A DNA stretch of 7,142 nt from Nitrososphaerota archaeon (GTDB lineage Archaea; Thermoproteota; Nitrososphaeria; Nitrososphaerales; Gagatemarchaeaceae). Under the pieces are notes generated by a model. It had not been told where the DNA came from, made no database searches, and worked only from the letters and a program-made list of their open reading frames with translations. Positions 5,848-7,142 of this stretch are shown here, piece by piece; position 1 is the stretch's first letter; each line of letters opens with the position of its first letter. A program made the position numbers and the translations under genes. The DNA lies in NCBI GenBank assembly GCA_005877225.1, contig VBPK01000017.1:1-7142 (forward strand), read 5' to 3'.

Positions 5848-5867
5848 GCACGCTCACCGTGAGCGAG
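5848..5867 (+). other. tRNA-Met intron 1 (anticodon stem, position 30/31, 20 nt)
   Basis: The joints GG|G and AG|A flank a central helix CGCC:AGCG, in which three of four pairs form, with an inner CAC:GTG stem. An alternative hairpin CGCTCA-CCG-TGAGCG competes with this fold. Removal gives a fully paired stem with 39-43. The position is the same as in tRNA-Leu intron 2. Confidence 0.62.
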
Positions 5868-5875
5868 ACTCATAA

Positions 5876-5892
5876 TCCCAAGCTAGGTGGAA
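5876..5892 (+). other. tRNA-Met intron 2 (just after the anticodon loop, 17 nt)
   Basis: AATCC occurs at both ends, so the 17-nt excision can slide by up to five bases. The best BHB-like placement is AA|T and AA|T with central helix TCAT:GTGG (two G-U pairs), in which the anticodon pairs with the intron as in canonical 37/38 introns. Removal creates TCCGG, the partner of CCGGA. Confidence 0.55.
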
Positions 5893-5899
5893 TCCGGAG

Positions 5900-5921
5900 A
5901 GGATTAGGCGGATCCCTGATG
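5900..5921 (+). other. tRNA-Met intron 3 (variable loop, position 45/46, 22 nt)
   Basis: The inner hairpin is GGAT-TAGGCGG-ATCC. The bulges AG|A and TG|G lie on either side of central helix CCGG:CTGA, where three of four pairs form including one G-U. Removal leaves the standard variable loop AGGTC. The fold is weaker than in tRNA-Leu intron 2. Confidence 0.55.
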
Positions 5922-5961
5922 GTCGCGGGCTCGAATCCCGCCCCCGGCACTTTCGGAACGC

Positions 5962-5968
5962 TTATTAT
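5962..5968 (+). promoter_or_regulatory. TATA-like box upstream of the small membrane protein
   Basis: TTATTAT, 12 bp after the tRNA-Met end, is centred about 29 bp before TTG 5994. It could support a near-leaderless transcript of the small ORF. Confidence 0.35.
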
Positions 5969-5993
5969 CCGTTCGGAAGGCAAATGAAAGGGA

Positions 5994-6125
5994 TTGCTCC
6001 CTTCGTTCCTGAGCTCTACGAGCTACTACGACTTCCTGAGCAGCCTGATGATTACACTCTTCGTGATAGCGATTATCGTCGTCTTCGTCTACGAGTACGA
6101 AGCCCTCCGCCGTTCGAAGACCTAG
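5994..6125 (+). CDS. Small single-helix membrane protein (43 aa), function unknown
   Basis: From TTG 5994 to TAG 6123-6125 the frame encodes a short polar N-terminus (LPSFLSSTSYYDFLSS), one clear transmembrane helix (LMITLFVIAIIVVFVY, about residues 18-33) and a charged tail EYEALRRSKT. Positive charges after the helix suggest the C-terminus is cytoplasmic. About 35 of 43 codons end in G or C, matching the real genes nearby; the competing frame starting at ATG 5984 has mostly A/T-ending codons. The start is uncertain: TTG 5994 fits the TATA spacing, and ATG 6048 would leave only about 25 residues starting within the helix. It converges on the RPA-like gene with a 12 bp gap. No family is recognised. 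Confidence 0.5.
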   Translation: MLPSFLSSTSYYDFLSSLMITLFVIAIIVVFVYEYEALRRSKT

Positions 6126-6137
6126 CCTGGAGCGGCT

Positions 6138-7142
6138 TCAGCGGCCTCGGAGCCTTTCGATCCTCGTAAAACTAGACGCTTGAAGTGTCAGAATTCCCAT
6201 CTGCGATATCTGGGGCTTTGCCCCTACTACGCGCACTCTCTCCCCCGGCTCGATGCTCATGACCTTCCCGGCTTGCTCTCGCCACGCGATGAGCTTCACT
6301 TCAGCGGTATCATCGCCGATCACGATCTCTCCCTTCTTGGTGACAGAGCCGTCCTTCAGATGAACTTCTTGCACCGCACCCCTCGAGAGAGCTATGCTCT
6401 CCACCAGGACGGGCCACGCGCAACTCTTCAATGCGTCTATCTTCACGCCCAACGACTCGAGCTCAGGCATGCCATCACCCTGTGAGATTTCGAAGGAGCC
6501 GCTTCTCCGACAGACCAACCTCTCCTTCAAGTCTTCGTCAGGAGTCACACGGACGACGTCTCCCGGCTTCACCGACATGGCGCGCCCCGCGGCATCGCCC
6601 ACCAGCTCAAGCTGGTGGACTCTCCTCGCGTCATCTACTACAAGGAACAGGGTCGTCTCTCCGAACTCGGTCGAGACAACCCTGAAGGTTCTCGCGTGGA
6701 CCTCCGCCTCCAGAGGGATGACTACGCTTCCAGCGTCTCCGTGGAGTTCGGGCTCGCCTTGAGAGGACTTTCTCACCTTGAGGTTGGTGACCCTGATCCT
6801 CTGACCGAGTTTGAAGCTTGGCGTTGGGATGGATGGACTCCAGATTGCAATTCGTTCCTCCCTCCTCTCCTTTCCGTCCGAGACTCGGAACTGAAGTAAT
6901 GAACCCGGGGAGCCATCAGACCTGGTGAAGTCGGACCGTCTGGCCTCTGAAGCCAGAATCGCATCCAGAGCGATAATCTGTTTATCTTCATCCAGATTGC
7001 CAAGCGTTCTCACCGCCTTTTCGATGCTGTCCAGCTTGCTCGATAGCTCCGCATCCTCGATCTTTTCGATCCTTCCCCTCCTCCCCAGGTTCAGGTTCGG
7101 TTTGCCGTCAAACCCCTGTTTGACGTACCCACTGACGACCCT
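6138..7142 (-). CDS. RPA/replication factor A-like multi-OB-fold ssDNA-binding protein (5' end outside window)
   Basis: A 334-residue C-terminal portion with no stop up to the right edge. It enters with VVSGYVKQGFDGKPNLNLGR (residues 2-21), the conserved late strands of an archaeal RPA OB-fold. A linker and further OB-like units follow: about 58-133 (LLQFRVSDGKERREERIAIW, then LGQRIRVTNLKV), about 149-218 (TTLFLVVDD, then VKPGDVVRV) and about 230-334 (GEIVIGDDTAEVKLIAWREQ, then IEPGERVRVVGAKP). Such proteins coat single-stranded DNA during replication and repair. No CxxC zinc finger is visible; only one Cys pair region (LVCRR, SCAW) exists and it is not metal-like. GTG 7013 is an internal codon, since the frame continues upstream with conserved sequence. 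The third unit is the most diverged. The promoter lies outside the window. Confidence 0.85.
   Translation of the reverse strand, partial: RVVSGYVKQGFDGKPNLNLGRRGRIEKIEDAELSSKLDSIEKAVRTLGNLDEDKQIIALDAILASEARRSDFTRSDGSPGSLLQFRVSDGKERREERIAIWSPSIPTPSFKLGQRIRVTNLKVRKSSQGEPELHGDAGSVVIPLEAEVHARTFRVVSTEFGETTLFLVVDDARRVHQLELVGDAAGRAMSVKPGDVVRVTPDEDLKERLVCRRSGSFEISQGDGMPELESLGVKIDALKSCAWPVLVESIALSRGAVQEVHLKDGSVTKKGEIVIGDDTAEVKLIAWREQAGKVMSIEPGERVRVVGAKPQISQMGILTLQASSFTRIERLRGR

Larger units (their letters stand above)
5816..5949 (+). tRNA. tRNA-Met(CAT) with three proposed introns
   Basis: Acceptor GCCGGGG/CCCCGGC with discriminator A (5949); D-arm GCA-TAGCTTGGTTAT-TGC; T-arm GCGGG-CTCGAAT-CCCGC. The gene spans 134 nt. 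Removing 20, 17 and 22 nt leaves a 75-nt tRNA with anticodon arm CCGGA-CTCATAA-TCCGG (anticodon CAT at 5871-5873) and variable loop AGGTC, all typical of archaeal elongator tRNA-Met. Proposed exons are 5816-5847, 5868-5875, 5893-5899 and 5922-5949. The G1-C72 pair and lack of GGG/CCC in the anticodon stem argue against initiator tRNA; an Ile2 (lysidine/agmatidine-type CAT) identity is less likely but open. Position 54 is C instead of the usual T. CCA is not encoded. A two-intron model gives the same length but leaves a C-A mismatch at 27-43. Confidence 0.82.

Noticed and set aside
5816..5949. Two-intron model for tRNA-Met with one 39-nt intron after the anticodon
   Set aside because: It leaves a C-A mismatch at 27-43, and no BHB-like helix fits its joints. 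The three-intron model restores TCCGG and AGGTC exactly.
5816..5949. Initiator tRNA-Met
   Set aside because: It lacks the GGG/CCC anticodon-stem pairs and has a standard G1-C72 acceptor pair.
6045..6051. C box (CTGATGA) of a C/D-box guide RNA
   Set aside because: No matching D box (CTGA) occurs at a suitable distance downstream; it lies in the small membrane protein frame.
5984..6169. 61-codon plus-strand frame from ATG 5984
   Set aside because: Its codons mostly end in A or T, unlike its neighbours, and it overlaps the RPA-like 3' end. The overlapping frame from 5994 has a clear membrane helix and coding-like composition.
1..7142. CRISPR array, insertion sequence, integrase or attachment site
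   Set aside because: No spaced direct repeats, transposase-like frame or terminal inverted repeats were found. The extra sequence in the tRNAs is explained by introns, not by integration.

Overview
The window looks archaeal. Two of its three tRNA genes are interrupted by several short introns that can be drawn as bulge-helix-bulge (BHB) type processing sites. TATA-like boxes lie about 25 bp upstream of several start codons, as in leaderless archaeal transcripts. The right edge encodes an archaeal RPA-type multi-OB-fold single-stranded-DNA-binding protein. Most genes strongly prefer G or C in third codon positions. Three introns per tRNA is best known from Thermoproteales and related TACK lineages. 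I therefore favour a TACK-type archaeon (Thermoproteota in the broad sense) without naming a genus.

Layout, left to right. (1) The C-terminal end of a winged-helix-like protein (+). (2) A small MscL-type mechanosensitive channel (-) with its own promoter. (3) A molybdenum hydroxylase locus of the CO dehydrogenase/aldehyde oxidase type. The 2Fe-2S subunit (coxS) and FAD subunit (coxM) are on the minus strand and overlap by ATGA. The molybdopterin subunit (coxL) is on the plus strand and diverges from coxM across a short promoter with a symmetric TATA-like element. coxL carries AYRGAGR rather than AYRCSFR, so it belongs to the form II or aldehyde-oxidase-like group. It is broken: about 37 conserved residues are missing and the frame changes near 3547, while both flanking parts are otherwise open. 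(4) A thioredoxin-fold protein (-) resembling the TXNDC17/TRP14 family, convergent with coxL.

(5) A tRNA and small-gene cluster: tRNA-Leu(CAG) (-) with three proposed introns; a PPOX-type flavin split-barrel protein (-); an intron-free tRNA-Thr(GGT) (-) with an encoded CCA; and tRNA-Met(CAT) (+) with three proposed introns. Thr and Met are divergent across a symmetric TATA region. (6) A 43-residue single-helix membrane protein (+), then the RPA-like protein (-), which runs off the right edge.

The genes do not form one pathway. coxS, coxM and coxL would together make a heterotrimeric Mo/FAD/Fe-S oxidoreductase, but the broken large subunit means no functional enzyme can come from this locus as read. 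The tRNAs depend on an archaeal splicing endonuclease able to cut non-canonical sites. No CRISPR array, insertion sequence, integrase or rRNA was seen. No gene-free stretch exceeds 300 bases; the longest, about 180 bases between the TRP14-like start and tRNA-Leu, holds the TRP14-like promoter and two short palindromes.
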